64,000 nt of DNA from Sporobacter termitidis DSM 10068 (lineage in GTDB: Bacteria > Bacillota > Clostridia > Oscillospirales > Oscillospiraceae), in NCBI RefSeq assembly GCF_900130065.1, contig NZ_FQXV01000008.1, forward strand, positions 124,001 through 188,000, written 5' to 3'. A program made the translations under genes and the position numbers. The notes below the pieces were generated by a model that did no database searches, had not been told where the DNA came from, and saw only the letters and a list, made by a program, of their open reading frames with translations. Shown piece after piece: positions 24,845-32,603 of the stretch. Within the stretch, counting starts at the first letter, position 1; every line of letters begins with the position of its first letter.

Positions 24845-26149
24845 TTATTTGATTCTGAGCCTTTTGTGCACGCCGGAGGACCTGTGCTTGTTCCGGTAGA
24901 CCTTCAGCTTTGTCAGGCCGAGCTCAATATCGTCGGCGAGCTTAAAGAGCTTGCCGGCCTGGAAGTCGCCGTGCTCCGGCTGCGACGATTTATAGTCTTT
25001 GATGACCTGCGGATAGCGCGCCGTGGCCCGCCCGACGGCGTCCTCCCAGGAAAGGTAGATTTCCTCCATGGCGGTCTTGCCCATGACCCTGGCGGCCGCC
25101 TGATCGTGGGCGACGCGCAGCACGGCGTCGGCGAGGGCGTCGGCGTTTTCGTCGATCAGGATGCCGTGGCGCCCGTCCGTGATGCCTTCGGCCGCGCAGC
25201 TGCCGCGCACCAGCACGCTGGCCAGCCCGCAAGCGGCGGCCTCCCGCACGACGATGCCGTTGGTGTCAAAGGTGGAGGGGAAGAGAAACATATCCGCGCG
25301 CGAAAAGAAGGCCCGCAGCTTTTTCCGGTCCTTGACGATGCCCGTAAAGACGCACTCCTTCGTCAGGCCGAGGGCGTTGGCGCAGATTTTGATTTCCTCA
25401 AAGTCCGCGCCGCTCCCGACAAAGACCATCCGGAACCGCGCCCCGCGCAGCTTGGCCCGAAAGAGGCCGTCCAGGGTGAGGCGGATATTTTTATACCACA
25501 TCATGCGCCCCACGTACAAAAACGTCGGGACGCCGTCCTCAAGCCCGTATTCCGCGCAGATTTCGGCGATCTCTTCGGGCGCGGCCTGCCCCCGCGGCAG
25601 GTCCACGCCGTTTTCCATAACGCGGTAACCGCCCGTGTAGCCGAGGCTCTTCAGATTTTCTCCCGCGCCCTCGCTGACGACCCAGACCTCGTCGCAGGCC
25701 TCGATATTGGAGACGATGAATTTGATGGCGGCCGCTTGTATAAACCCGAGCTCCACGGCGTTTTTGATGTCAATGTCGTATTTGGTGTGGTACGTGAGCA
25801 CGATGGGCGCGTTGACGGCCGAGCGGAGCGCCCGGGCGAACATCGTGGACACAAACGGGCAGTGCGTGTGGATGAGGTCGATATCGCTTTTCATCAGCTC
25901 CCGGAGCGTCGCCGGCCAATAGGGGATGCCTGTGCGGTAGCCGATGGATTTTGTGGTGTTGATGCTCGGATAACGGACGACGCGGTAAGGATAGTCGTCC
26001 GTCACGCCGGGATAGTGCGGCACGGCCACAATGGCGTTGCCGGAGTTCTTTTGTATATTTTCCGCATAATTCAAAACGCAGTTGGCCACGCCGTCAATGA
26101 CGGGCGGAAACGACTCGTTGAGAAGACAGATATTGAGTTTATCGTCCAT
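24845..26149 (-). CDS. Family 4 glycosyltransferase
   Basis: 434 residues, GT-B fold. The N-terminal domain begins LNICLLNESFPPVIDGVANCV and includes IHTHCPF and LTYHTKYDID. The C-terminal domain has the donor motif YVGRMMWYKNI, then FLFPSTFDTNGIVVREAAACGLASV, matching the E-x7-E of GT4 enzymes. The pattern resembles diacylglycerol glucosyltransferases, so it may make glycolipid at the inner membrane face, but this is not certain. ATG 26149 begins the domain; an upstream in-frame ATG (26209) would add a 20-residue tail with no better ribosome site. Confidence 0.88.
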   Translation of the reverse strand: MDDKLNICLLNESFPPVIDGVANCVLNYAENIQKNSGNAIVAVPHYPGVTDDYPYRVVRYPSINTTKSIGYRTGIPYWPATLRELMKSDIDLIHTHCPFVSTMFARALRSAVNAPIVLTYHTKYDIDIKNAVELGFIQAAAIKFIVSNIEACDEVWVVSEGAGENLKSLGYTGGYRVMENGVDLPRGQAAPEEIAEICAEYGLEDGVPTFLYVGRMMWYKNIRLTLDGLFRAKLRGARFRMVFVGSGADFEEIKICANALGLTKECVFTGIVKDRKKLRAFFSRADMFLFPSTFDTNGIVVREAAACGLASVLVRGSCAAEGITDGRHGILIDENADALADAVLRVAHDQAAARVMGKTAMEEIYLSWEDAVGRATARYPQVIKDYKSSQPEHGDFQAGKLFKLADDIELGLTKLKVYRNKHRSSGVHKRLRIK

Positions 26150-26266
26150 ACTGACCGATGCCCCTGCAGTATAAAATTTCCATTGTCCCATTATTAAGTA
26201 TGATAGCACGCCGGCGGCGATTATACAAGGTGCCGGCGTTATTTCCCGCCTCCGGCGGCGCGCTGC

Positions 26267-27610
26267 TTATTGCTTTTTCTGCAGCGCCGCTTTGAGGGCC
26301 GCCTCAAAGATGGCGAGGGCCTCGTCGGCCTCCCCGGCCGTCATGATGAACGGCGGCTTGATTTTCAGGACGTTCAGGCGGTATCCCGCCTCGCCCAGAA
26401 GGAGGCCCATGGCCTGGGCGGCGTGCTTTACTGTCTGGGCCAGGACCATATCGGGCGCTTTTGTCGCCGGGTCCTCCACAAACTCTATGCCGATGTGCAG
26501 CCCGGCCTGCCGGACGTCGCCGATGCAGGGATACGCTTTCTTCAGGGCCTCGAGCCGCGCCGCGAAATGCGCGCCGAGGACGCTGACATGCTCCAGGAGC
26601 CGGTCGCGCTCGACGATGTCCAGCTGCTTGAGCGCCGCCACCTGGGCCACGCCGTTGTTGGAGAAGGTGTGGATATCCTCGCCCAGCGGGCCAAAGCCCT
26701 CCAGCCTGTCGTGGATGATGATGGCGGCAATGGGGAAGCCGGCGCCCAGCGATTTGCCGATGCAGATGATGTCCGGCTCGACCTCGTATTTAGTGGCGGC
26801 GAAATAATCCCCGATTCTGCAAAACGTCTGCAGCTCGTCGAAGATCAGCAGGCAGCCGAATTCGTCGCAGAGCTGCCGGAGGCCCTGCAGATAGCGTCTG
26901 GGCAGCGGAATCTGCCCGCCGCTGGCCTGGAGCGGCTCGACGATGATGCCCGCCACCGGGCCGCAGACGCCGGCCCGAAGCGTCTCCGCGGCGGCCTTCA
27001 GGCAGTAGTCGACGCAGCCCTCGGGGTCGGACGAGCCGGCCCAGCGGTACACGTACGGGTTGGGAACGCGGATAAACAGATCGTTGATGATGCCGGAAAA
27101 GCTGTTGAAGCCGGTAAAGATGCCGGCGGCTTTCGTGGAGATCCAGGAGGCCGCGCCGGTGGTCAGCGACGTGCCGTGGTATCCGTCCTGCAGGCACACG
27201 AATTTGCGCGCGCCCTTCACGTTTTTGGCCGCGATCTTCATGGCCGCCTCAATGGCGGCGCTGCCGCCGACCGTAAACAGGACGCGGTTTAAGTTGGCGG
27301 GCGCCAGGTCCGCCAGGCGCTTGGCCAGGGCGTAGCGGGGCAGGCTGTCGCTGTTTTGGTTCAGATGCCCCAGCTCGCCCATCTGCTCGTAGACCGCCTG
27401 ACGGATTTCCTCGTTGGCGTGCCCGAGAAAAAGCGCCCAGCCCTGAGAGGTGCAGTCGATATAGCTCTTGCCCTCCAGGTCGTAAAGCCGGACGCCGCGG
27501 CCCTTGGAAAAGCAGATGCCGTGCTGGCCGCTGCCCAGCATCGAATACTTGTTATATTCTTCAAGGTCGCCTTGTTTGATCGATTTGATTTTATCCAGTG
27601 TGCTGTCCAT
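26267..27610 (-). CDS. Class III PLP aminotransferase
   Basis: 447 residues, the aspartate aminotransferase family that includes acetylornithine and GABA transaminases. Seen: GSAAIEAAMKIAAK, YHGTSLTTGAAS, IVEPLQASGGQIPLP, the Asp in LLIFDELQTFCR and the PLP lysine in ICIGKSLGAGFPIAA (about 281). The amino donor cannot be assigned from sequence. The gene lies 18 bases after a DUF819 transporter-like gene on the same strand, so the pair may import and use the same substrate. Confidence 0.9.
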   Translation of the reverse strand: MDSTLDKIKSIKQGDLEEYNKYSMLGSGQHGICFSKGRGVRLYDLEGKSYIDCTSQGWALFLGHANEEIRQAVYEQMGELGHLNQNSDSLPRYALAKRLADLAPANLNRVLFTVGGSAAIEAAMKIAAKNVKGARKFVCLQDGYHGTSLTTGAASWISTKAAGIFTGFNSFSGIINDLFIRVPNPYVYRWAGSSDPEGCVDYCLKAAAETLRAGVCGPVAGIIVEPLQASGGQIPLPRRYLQGLRQLCDEFGCLLIFDELQTFCRIGDYFAATKYEVEPDIICIGKSLGAGFPIAAIIIHDRLEGFGPLGEDIHTFSNNGVAQVAALKQLDIVERDRLLEHVSVLGAHFAARLEALKKAYPCIGDVRQAGLHIGIEFVEDPATKAPDMVLAQTVKHAAQAMGLLLGEAGYRLNVLKIKPPFIMTAGEADEALAIFEAALKAALQKKQ

Positions 27611-27628
27611 GAAGCCTGTCCTTTCGCG

Positions 27629-28828
27629 TTATGTAAATAAGCCGAGCAAATTCCCGACGCCGATGCCGGCGTAATTGCCGATGACGAGCCCTAATATGCC
27701 GCAGAGGATGCCCGGCAGAATGACCTCGTCGTTGCGCAGCGCCTTGGCCACGGGGATGATGAACGGCGGGCCGAAGATGCCGGCGCAGGAGGTGATGGTC
27801 ATGGTGTCGCTGTCGATTTTCCCGAGCCTTGCCATGAGCAGGTGGAGCGCCACTGTGCCGTACTGGATCACGAGTTCCATCGCCAGCAGGACCAGGACCT
27901 GGCCGATAGCGGAAACGTCAAAGGAGAGGCCCATCACCACCGCGAACATCAAAATGAAATAGAGCCCGGTGCTGTAGGAGCCGGGAGCGCTTCGTATTTT
28001 TTTGACAAAGGAGAGGGCGATGCCGCCCGTCGTCACCACCAGCATGATCACAACGGTATATTCGCTCAGCTTGGCAAGCCCGGTGTTCCCGTATTTGCTG
28101 GGGAGCAGCAGGCACAGCCCCGCCCCGACGGCAAAGCATAAAAGAGTCAGCCCGACGAGCCCCGCCCGGCTCAAAAACGCACTGAAGGGCCGGATGCTTT
28201 GCTTCCTGCCGCTGAATTCCTCCGTATAGCGCTGCGTTTCCGCCGCCATATCCGAGCTTTTGGCAATGCCGACGGGCTTATATTTCGGCAGCAGCTTTCT
28301 GGTCAGCCAGGGCATCAGGGACAGGAGCAGCAGAAAATAGGTCCCGCCGCCGATCATGTCGGCGGTCTGGAGCAAAAGTATCTGGCTGTTGGACGCGCTC
28401 AGCGATTTGCCGATGGCGATCATGTTGGGCGTGCCGCCCACGTAGGATCCCACCAGCATCGCGCTGATGTTCTGGGCCTCGGGGACGATGCTTTTAAACA
28501 GGAAAAACGCCGCGGCAGCCACGGCGACCGCCGCCACGCAGTTCATCGCGAAGGAGGTGAGCATGGGCCTTGCGAGCTTTTTCAAGGCGGGCAGGTCCGC
28601 CGAAAAGAGAATGAGCGGCATGGCGATACACACCAGCACCGACGAAAAATCGGCGGCGAGCGATATGTTGGCGCCCCCGGCCTTGAAGGCAAAGCTCAGC
28701 AGCAGCCCGATGAAATAGCACAGAAATACCGAACCCAGCGTATTCAAAAAAGGCACCTTATCGGCGGCCAGAATGATCAGCCGGGGCAGGAACAGGATGG
28801 TTAAAAACAAGATCACCGTGACAAGCAT
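27629..28828 (-). CDS. DUF819 family membrane protein
   Basis: 399 residues with 10-12 membrane segments. It contains the paired repeats typical of DUF819/YjcL (LVGSYVGGTPNMIAIGKSL and ITSCAGIFGPPFIIPVAKAL), resembling sodium-coupled carriers. Substrate unknown. It is the first gene of a two-gene unit with the class III aminotransferase, which suggests an amino acid or amine as cargo (inference). Confidence 0.85.
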   Translation of the reverse strand: MLVTVILFLTILFLPRLIILAADKVPFLNTLGSVFLCYFIGLLLSFAFKAGGANISLAADFSSVLVCIAMPLILFSADLPALKKLARPMLTSFAMNCVAAVAVAAAAFFLFKSIVPEAQNISAMLVGSYVGGTPNMIAIGKSLSASNSQILLLQTADMIGGGTYFLLLLSLMPWLTRKLLPKYKPVGIAKSSDMAAETQRYTEEFSGRKQSIRPFSAFLSRAGLVGLTLLCFAVGAGLCLLLPSKYGNTGLAKLSEYTVVIMLVVTTGGIALSFVKKIRSAPGSYSTGLYFILMFAVVMGLSFDVSAIGQVLVLLAMELVIQYGTVALHLLMARLGKIDSDTMTITSCAGIFGPPFIIPVAKALRNDEVILPGILCGILGLVIGNYAGIGVGNLLGLFT

Positions 28829-28944
28829 TATCCCAATATCCTCTGTTTGATTATTTTTGCTATTGTATCATATCCCGCTGCCGTTTCAAAGCTCGAAAAG
28901 GCTAAGATTTGGTTAAAAATCCGCGCACCCCCCCGCCGGAGGAT

Positions 28945-28978
28945 AAAAAATTGATCCCCCGCGAAAACGGGAGATCAA
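28945..28978 (-). terminator. Terminator of the DUF1540 gene
   Basis: On the minus strand TTGATCTCCCG (from 28978) pairs with CGGGGGATCAA (to 28951), followed by six T. Confidence 0.75.
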
Positions 28979-28989
28979 GAGATGGCCGA

Positions 28990-29157
28990 TTATGTTGCTG
29001 ACTGGCTTTTAAACGTATCGCACTGTGTTCCGGCGTTCGTCTCGACGACATTGTCGCCCATGGGATTGATCACGAGGTTGCTGGCCTGGCAGAGGTTCGA
29101 TTTGTTGTACTGGCAATCTTCCACGCCGCATTTTACCGCTCTTTTAGAAGTCTCCAT
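28990..29157 (-). CDS. DUF1540 small Cys protein
   Basis: 55 residues with four cysteines in the DUF1540 pattern (VKCGVEDCQYNKSNLCQA and GTQCDTF), probably a metal-binding miniature domain. ATG 29157 is preceded by AAGGAGGTG. These proteins are widespread in spore-forming clostridia; the role is unknown. Single gene with its own terminator. Confidence 0.88.
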   Translation of the reverse strand: METSKRAVKCGVEDCQYNKSNLCQASNLVINPMGDNVVETNAGTQCDTFKSQSAT

Positions 29158-29275
29158 GCATTTCACCTCCTTCACCTCTAGCTTTGCCCAAAGACTGGGA
29201 AATATACCACGGACAAGGGATGATCGCCGCATGCAATCAGAGGCAAGCGGGCGTTCCGCATTGGAGCAATAGTGG

Positions 29276-29314
29276 AAAAAAGATTATCCCCGCCCATAAC
29301 AAGTACGGGCGGGG
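29276..29314 (-). terminator. Terminator of the 29-residue Cys-rich gene
   Basis: CCCCGCCC (29288-29295) pairs with GGGCGGGG (29307-29314). On the minus strand it is followed by ATAATC and six T. Confidence 0.75.
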
Positions 29315-29337
29315 CGATAACCAAGCTTGATTTAGTA

Positions 29338-29427
29338 TTACCAGCGACGCCCGCAGCGTCTGCAAAACCCATTAAAGAGCCGACACCCGCAGCATGGGCA
29401 AAAGAAGAAACCCCTCAAAAACCTCAT
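29338..29427 (-). CDS. 29-residue Cys-rich zinc-ribbon-like peptide
   Basis: ATG 29427 follows CAGGAGGGA at 4 bases and opens 29 codons ending in TAA. The peptide has FFFCPCCGCRLF and, seven residues later, FCRRCGRRW. This gives a CPxCG...CxxCG pair as in rubredoxin-like or zinc-ribbon knuckles, plus one or two extra Cys. It is strongly basic (seven Arg). A terminator lies 24 bases downstream. No family recognised; too short for standard gene finders. A metal-binding microprotein is the likeliest reading. Confidence 0.6.
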   Translation of the reverse strand: MRFLRGFFFCPCCGCRLFNGFCRRCGRRW

Positions 29428-29542
29428 GATGTCCCTCCTGATTTTGAAAATAGGATATGTCTACGGGATAGGATATGCCATGCACCAGCAAAGTGTGACA
29501 GGCCACGGCGGGCGCAGACAAGCGTGATTGGAGGTTGATGCG

Positions 29543-29650
29543 ATGCAGGTATTCCCGAGAGAGACAAGTAAGTACATAGAAATGAAACTTGAAGCCTATT
29601 TCCAACACGTAGTCATCTCAACCTGCGGGATGTCAAATTACTCTTACTAA
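29543..29650 (+). CDS. 35-residue small protein candidate
   Basis: ATG 29543 is preceded by GGAGG at 8 bases and opens 35 codons, MQVFPRETSKYIEMKLEAYF and onward, with a Ser/Thr/Cys/Tyr-rich end (STCGMSNYSY). The stop codon abuts a strong terminator (29651-29689). The N-terminal helix plus short Cys-containing tail resembles a processed or signalling peptide precursor in outline only. No processing enzyme or receptor is adjacent. No family recognised. Confidence 0.5.
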   Translation: MQVFPRETSKYIEMKLEAYFQHVVISTCGMSNYSY

Positions 29651-29692
29651 AAATAGCCAGGTCTACCGCGTAGGTAAACCTGGCTATTTTAC
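29651..29692. terminator. Bidirectional terminator
   Basis: A 17-bp stem with one mismatch (29651-29667 with 29673-29689, AAATAGCCAGGT...) has A- and T-rich flanks. It serves the 35-residue gene on the plus strand and the secreted protein gene on the minus strand. Confidence 0.88.
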
Positions 29693-29744
29693 TTCTTAGG
29701 CACAGAAATAAACAATACGTGCAACCGTTACACTTTGAGTATCC

Positions 29745-30155
29745 TCAAGACTGCGAAATGTAAACTCTATAATTATCGATCGTAAAAGGATTGATGTTCT
29801 GTAATGTCACGGTTAGCTGTAATGACAAACCTGCTGCATTATTTGCCGTCGTATTGTATTGATCGCCCGGACTAATACCACTTACTGGTGAAATTGTCGC
29901 CGTTTGATTTGTTGTCGGATCATATATGGTGAGTGTATATTTCAGGTTGCTCGTACTTGTAGACTGGTTGTATACAGTTACGGATAAATTTTTACCATTT
30001 GATGGAACGCAATTATATGTATATACAGCGGTGTTAGGATAGGTAAGCGATCCACTTTGATCAAGTCCGCCAGCAGCAGAAGCTGAAAACATGCAAATAG
30101 CGGTAACAACAAAGAGTACCAAGGCGGAAGTCGACAAACGAGCCAGCTTTTTCAT
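29745..30155 (-). CDS. Small secreted protein, unknown
   Basis: 136 residues. The signal peptide MKKLARLSTSALVLFVVTAI ends near SASA (about 27). The mature part is Ser/Thr/Asn-rich and beta-like (NLSVTVYNQSTSTSNLKYTLTIYDP), consistent with a small Ig-like extracellular domain. AAAGGAG lies 8 bases before the ATG. Base composition is clearly more AT-rich than the flanking genes, suggesting different origin. Function unknown. Confidence 0.75.
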   Translation of the reverse strand: MKKLARLSTSALVLFVVTAICMFSASAAGGLDQSGSLTYPNTAVYTYNCVPSNGKNLSVTVYNQSTSTSNLKYTLTIYDPTTNQTATISPVSGISPGDQYNTTANNAAGLSLQLTVTLQNINPFTIDNYRVYISQS

Positions 30156-30490
30156 AACATAATCTCCTTTGTAATTTGATGTTTGTTATATTAATAGAAC
30201 TAATGAACCAATGGACTCACCCCTTTCATGCTTTCAGATATATATGACAAGCGAGCATGAGATTTGCAACAAAAAATGGAAGGTTTTGTGCATTATGTGG
30301 TGTATCCTTTTTAATTTACTAAAAGTCACTTTTGCATACTTTATTACTTCAAGACAACATGAAGCATGGGAAAGGTGACAGATAGGTGGACGAACAAAAA
30401 AGTCCAGGACTGACAAATACGAATTTCGGTGTTATCATGATAGCGTGAATAAACATAAGAGTTGAAAATGTTGATCAGTAATGACCTCAC
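30156..30490. other. AT-rich intergenic stretch, nothing recognised
   Basis: About 335 bases of low GC. One 60-codon minus-strand open frame (30234-30416) has no ribosome site and no protein-like composition. No promoter or RNA element could be supported. Confidence 0.5.
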
Positions 30491-30520
30491 AAAAGGCCGG
30501 GGGTCAACGCCTCCGGCCTC
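30491..30520 (-). terminator. Terminator of the 62-residue gene
   Basis: GGCCGGGGG (30495-30503) pairs with CCTCCGGCC (30510-30518), with short T-runs on both sides. Confidence 0.7.
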
Positions 30521-30522
30521 TT

Positions 30523-30711
30523 TTATTCCTCTCTTCTAAACCACGTCACGTCATTGACCCACCCGTACTCAATCACAGCATTACCTTCGTAGTGCCGGTA
30601 TCCATCCTTCTTGATACGTTCAACTTCGAGTTCGGCCAATCGCTGTGTTTTAACTGGGTATTCATATGTCGTACCCGACGTCACGATGACGCGGATAATG
30701 TAAGTGGTCAT
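30523..30711 (-). CDS. Small hypothetical protein, 62 residues
   Basis: Reading MTTYIIRVIVTSGTTYEYPV, then a helical stretch (RLAELEVERIKKDGY) and WVNDVTWFRREE. The hydrophobic strand / helix / strand pattern looks like a real compact protein, and a terminator follows the stop. The ATG at 30711 has GAGGG very close upstream; an upstream extension to 30840 is possible but reads as low-quality basic sequence. No family recognised. Confidence 0.5.
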   Translation of the reverse strand: MTTYIIRVIVTSGTTYEYPVKTQRLAELEVERIKKDGYRHYEGNAVIEYGWVNDVTWFRREE

Positions 30712-30863
30712 ATCCCTCACCCGAGGGTAGTATGCCCAGGGGCAAACAAAATGAGCGGCAACAAGATTAAACGCTGACTTGTATCTTGACCTGTACGTTT
30801 TAAATTTTTTGCCCTTTTTACGCCTCAAGTAAGCCTGCAATTCTACCGGCCAATAAAATAAGA

Positions 30864-30902
30864 AAGCCTCAAAATACTGTAATTACAGCACTTTTGAGGC
30901 TT
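30864..30902 (-). terminator. tRNA terminator
   Basis: AAGCCTCAAAA (30864-30874) pairs with TTTTGAGGCTT (30892-30902). The minus strand continues TCTTATTTTA. Confidence 0.75.
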
Positions 30903-30908
30903 CGATTT

Positions 30909-30982
30909 TGGAGCAGGATACGGGAATCGAACCCGCGTGTTCAGCTTGGGAAGCTGACATTCTACCATTGAACTAATCCTGC
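30909..30982 (-). tRNA. tRNA-Gly (CCC)
   Basis: The acceptor stem GCAGGAT pairs with ATCCTGC. The D-arm is TTAGTTCAATGGTAGAA, the anticodon stem TCAGC/GCTGA closes the loop TTCCCAA (anticodon CCC), and the T-arm is CGGGTTCGAATCCCG. Discriminator T and an encoded CCA follow. No intron. Confidence 0.96.
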
Positions 30983-30995
30983 GAGGGTAAGCACT

Positions 30996-31023
30996 ATTTT
31001 AACACAACTTTTCCTAAATGCAA
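30996..31023 (-). promoter_or_regulatory. tRNA-Gly promoter
   Basis: On the minus strand TTGCAT (31023-31018) and TAAAAT (31001-30996) are 16 bases apart, just upstream of the tRNA. Confidence 0.6.
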
Positions 31024-31029
31024 GCGAAA

Positions 31030-31120
31030 AATTCCCACCCGCCCGCCCAGCAGAGGTATGGGGCTTCGCCCCTGCTGCCCCTTCAGAGGCTCCGCCTCTG
31101 CGACCCAGACGGAACGGAGC
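31030..31120. repeat. GC-rich hairpin repeat
   Basis: CCCACCCGCCCGCCCAGC, then GGGGCTTCGCCCC and CAGAGGCTCCGCCTCTG hairpins. The first parts resemble the arms of the large inverted repeat at 34381-34747. Confidence 0.5.
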
Positions 31121-31274
31121 CTATGACTTGGCGCGCTCGATTTGACGCGCCGACTCCGGCGCGACTCGCTGGCGCTGGAAGCTTCCCTCTGGACGCGGGA
31201 GACTTGCTGTGCGGCCAGGTTATATTTGTCCCGAAAAAATCATATCCCTGTAGTACCAAGGAGGGGATTTGACT

Positions 31275-32504
31275 ATGAAAAAAATGATCTCGATCATCCT
31301 CGTTTTTGTGCTTGTTTTTGCCTTTGTCATGCCGGTTGCCGCCGAGGACTCCGTACCGGTGTTTCTCGCCGAGGACGACAACGAGGCCGTCGACGCCTCC
31401 GTCTTCCAGGAGGAGACGCCCGTTGCCAACGTCTCTGACCTGAATATCTCCGCGCCCTCTGCGATTTTGTTGGAAAAAGAGACCGGCAGGGTCATTTATG
31501 AGAAAAACGCCGACGAAAAGCTGGAGCCGGCCAGCGTCACGAAGGTCATGACGATACTGCTCATCGTCGAGGCCATCGAGGCCGGGAAGATCACCCTGGA
31601 CGACATGGTGACGACGAGCGCCTACGCCGCGTCCATGGGCGGCTCGCAGATATTCCTGGAGGAAGGCGAGCAGATGAGCGTGAGGGATATGCTCAAATCG
31701 ATCGTCGTCGCGTCCGCCAACGACTGCGCGGTGGCGATGGCGGAGTATCTCTCCGGCTCGGAGTCCGTCTTTGTGGCCAAGATGAACGAGCGCGCCAAGC
31801 AGCTGGGGATGACGAACACGAACTTTACCAACTGCACGGGGCTGCTTGACGATACGACCCACGTGACGACCGCCCGCGATATCGCTACAATGTCCAGGGA
31901 GCTGATCAAGCACGACATGATCAAGCAATTCACGAAAATCTGGATGGACAGCGTGCGCAACGGCGAATTCGGCCTGAACAACACCAACAAGCTCATCTAT
32001 TATTATCCGGGCGCCACGGGCCTGAAAACGGGCTTCACCAGCCGCTCGAAGTACTGCCTGTCCGCGACGGCCGAACGGGACGGGGTGGAGTACATCGCCG
32101 TCATCCTGCACGCCGAGACGTCCGCCAACAGGTTTGAGAGCGCCAAGACGCTTTTAAGCTACGCCTTCGCCAACTATTCCCTCATTTCGGCGTATCCGGA
32201 CAGCGCCCTGCTGCCGGTCCGCGTCAATTTGGGAAAGGTGCCGTATGTCCAGCCCGTGATCCAGGGCATCGACAAGATCCTGGTCGACAAGGAGACGGCG
32301 TCCACGGTGACGAAAGAGGTGCAGGTCATCGACAAGGTGCCGGCGCCCGTCAAGGCGGGCGATAAGCTCGGCGCGCTCGTTGTGAAAAGCGGCGACAACG
32401 TTCTGGGCGAATATCCGATCGTTGCCGGCGACAGCGTCGGCAAGCTCGGCTGGGGCAATATCTTCGGACAATTTTTGCAGATGTTGTTTACCGGAGGGTT
32501 GTAA
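31275..32504 (+). CDS. dacF: D-alanyl-D-alanine carboxypeptidase
   Basis: 409 residues, penicillin-binding peptidase S11. Signal peptide about 1-23 (MKKMISIILVFVLVFAFVMP). Active-site motifs are SVTK (Ser about 88), SAN in VASANDCAV (about 148) and KTG in LKTGFTSRSKYC (about 251). The C-terminal beta domain (about 295-375) and a final hydrophobic, probably membrane-associating, tail follow. It trims the terminal D-Ala of peptidoglycan stem peptides. AAGGAGG is upstream of ATG 31275. Confidence 0.93.
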   Translation: MKKMISIILVFVLVFAFVMPVAAEDSVPVFLAEDDNEAVDASVFQEETPVANVSDLNISAPSAILLEKETGRVIYEKNADEKLEPASVTKVMTILLIVEAIEAGKITLDDMVTTSAYAASMGGSQIFLEEGEQMSVRDMLKSIVVASANDCAVAMAEYLSGSESVFVAKMNERAKQLGMTNTNFTNCTGLLDDTTHVTTARDIATMSRELIKHDMIKQFTKIWMDSVRNGEFGLNNTNKLIYYYPGATGLKTGFTSRSKYCLSATAERDGVEYIAVILHAETSANRFESAKTLLSYAFANYSLISAYPDSALLPVRVNLGKVPYVQPVIQGIDKILVDKETASTVTKEVQVIDKVPAPVKAGDKLGALVVKSGDNVLGEYPIVAGDSVGKLGWGNIFGQFLQMLFTGGL

Positions 32505-32603
32505 AAAATCGGCGATTGGGATAAAATAACTCTAAGGAAGATAGAGGCGTTTGCAGTGCGCTGCGGGCGCTGGAGATAAAAAATCAGCCGGAGGACGACG
32601 CGG

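Noticed and set aside
24866-26197. 443-codon plus-strand frame opposite the GT4 gene
   Set aside because: Antisense shadow; the minus strand has a complete GT4 motif set.
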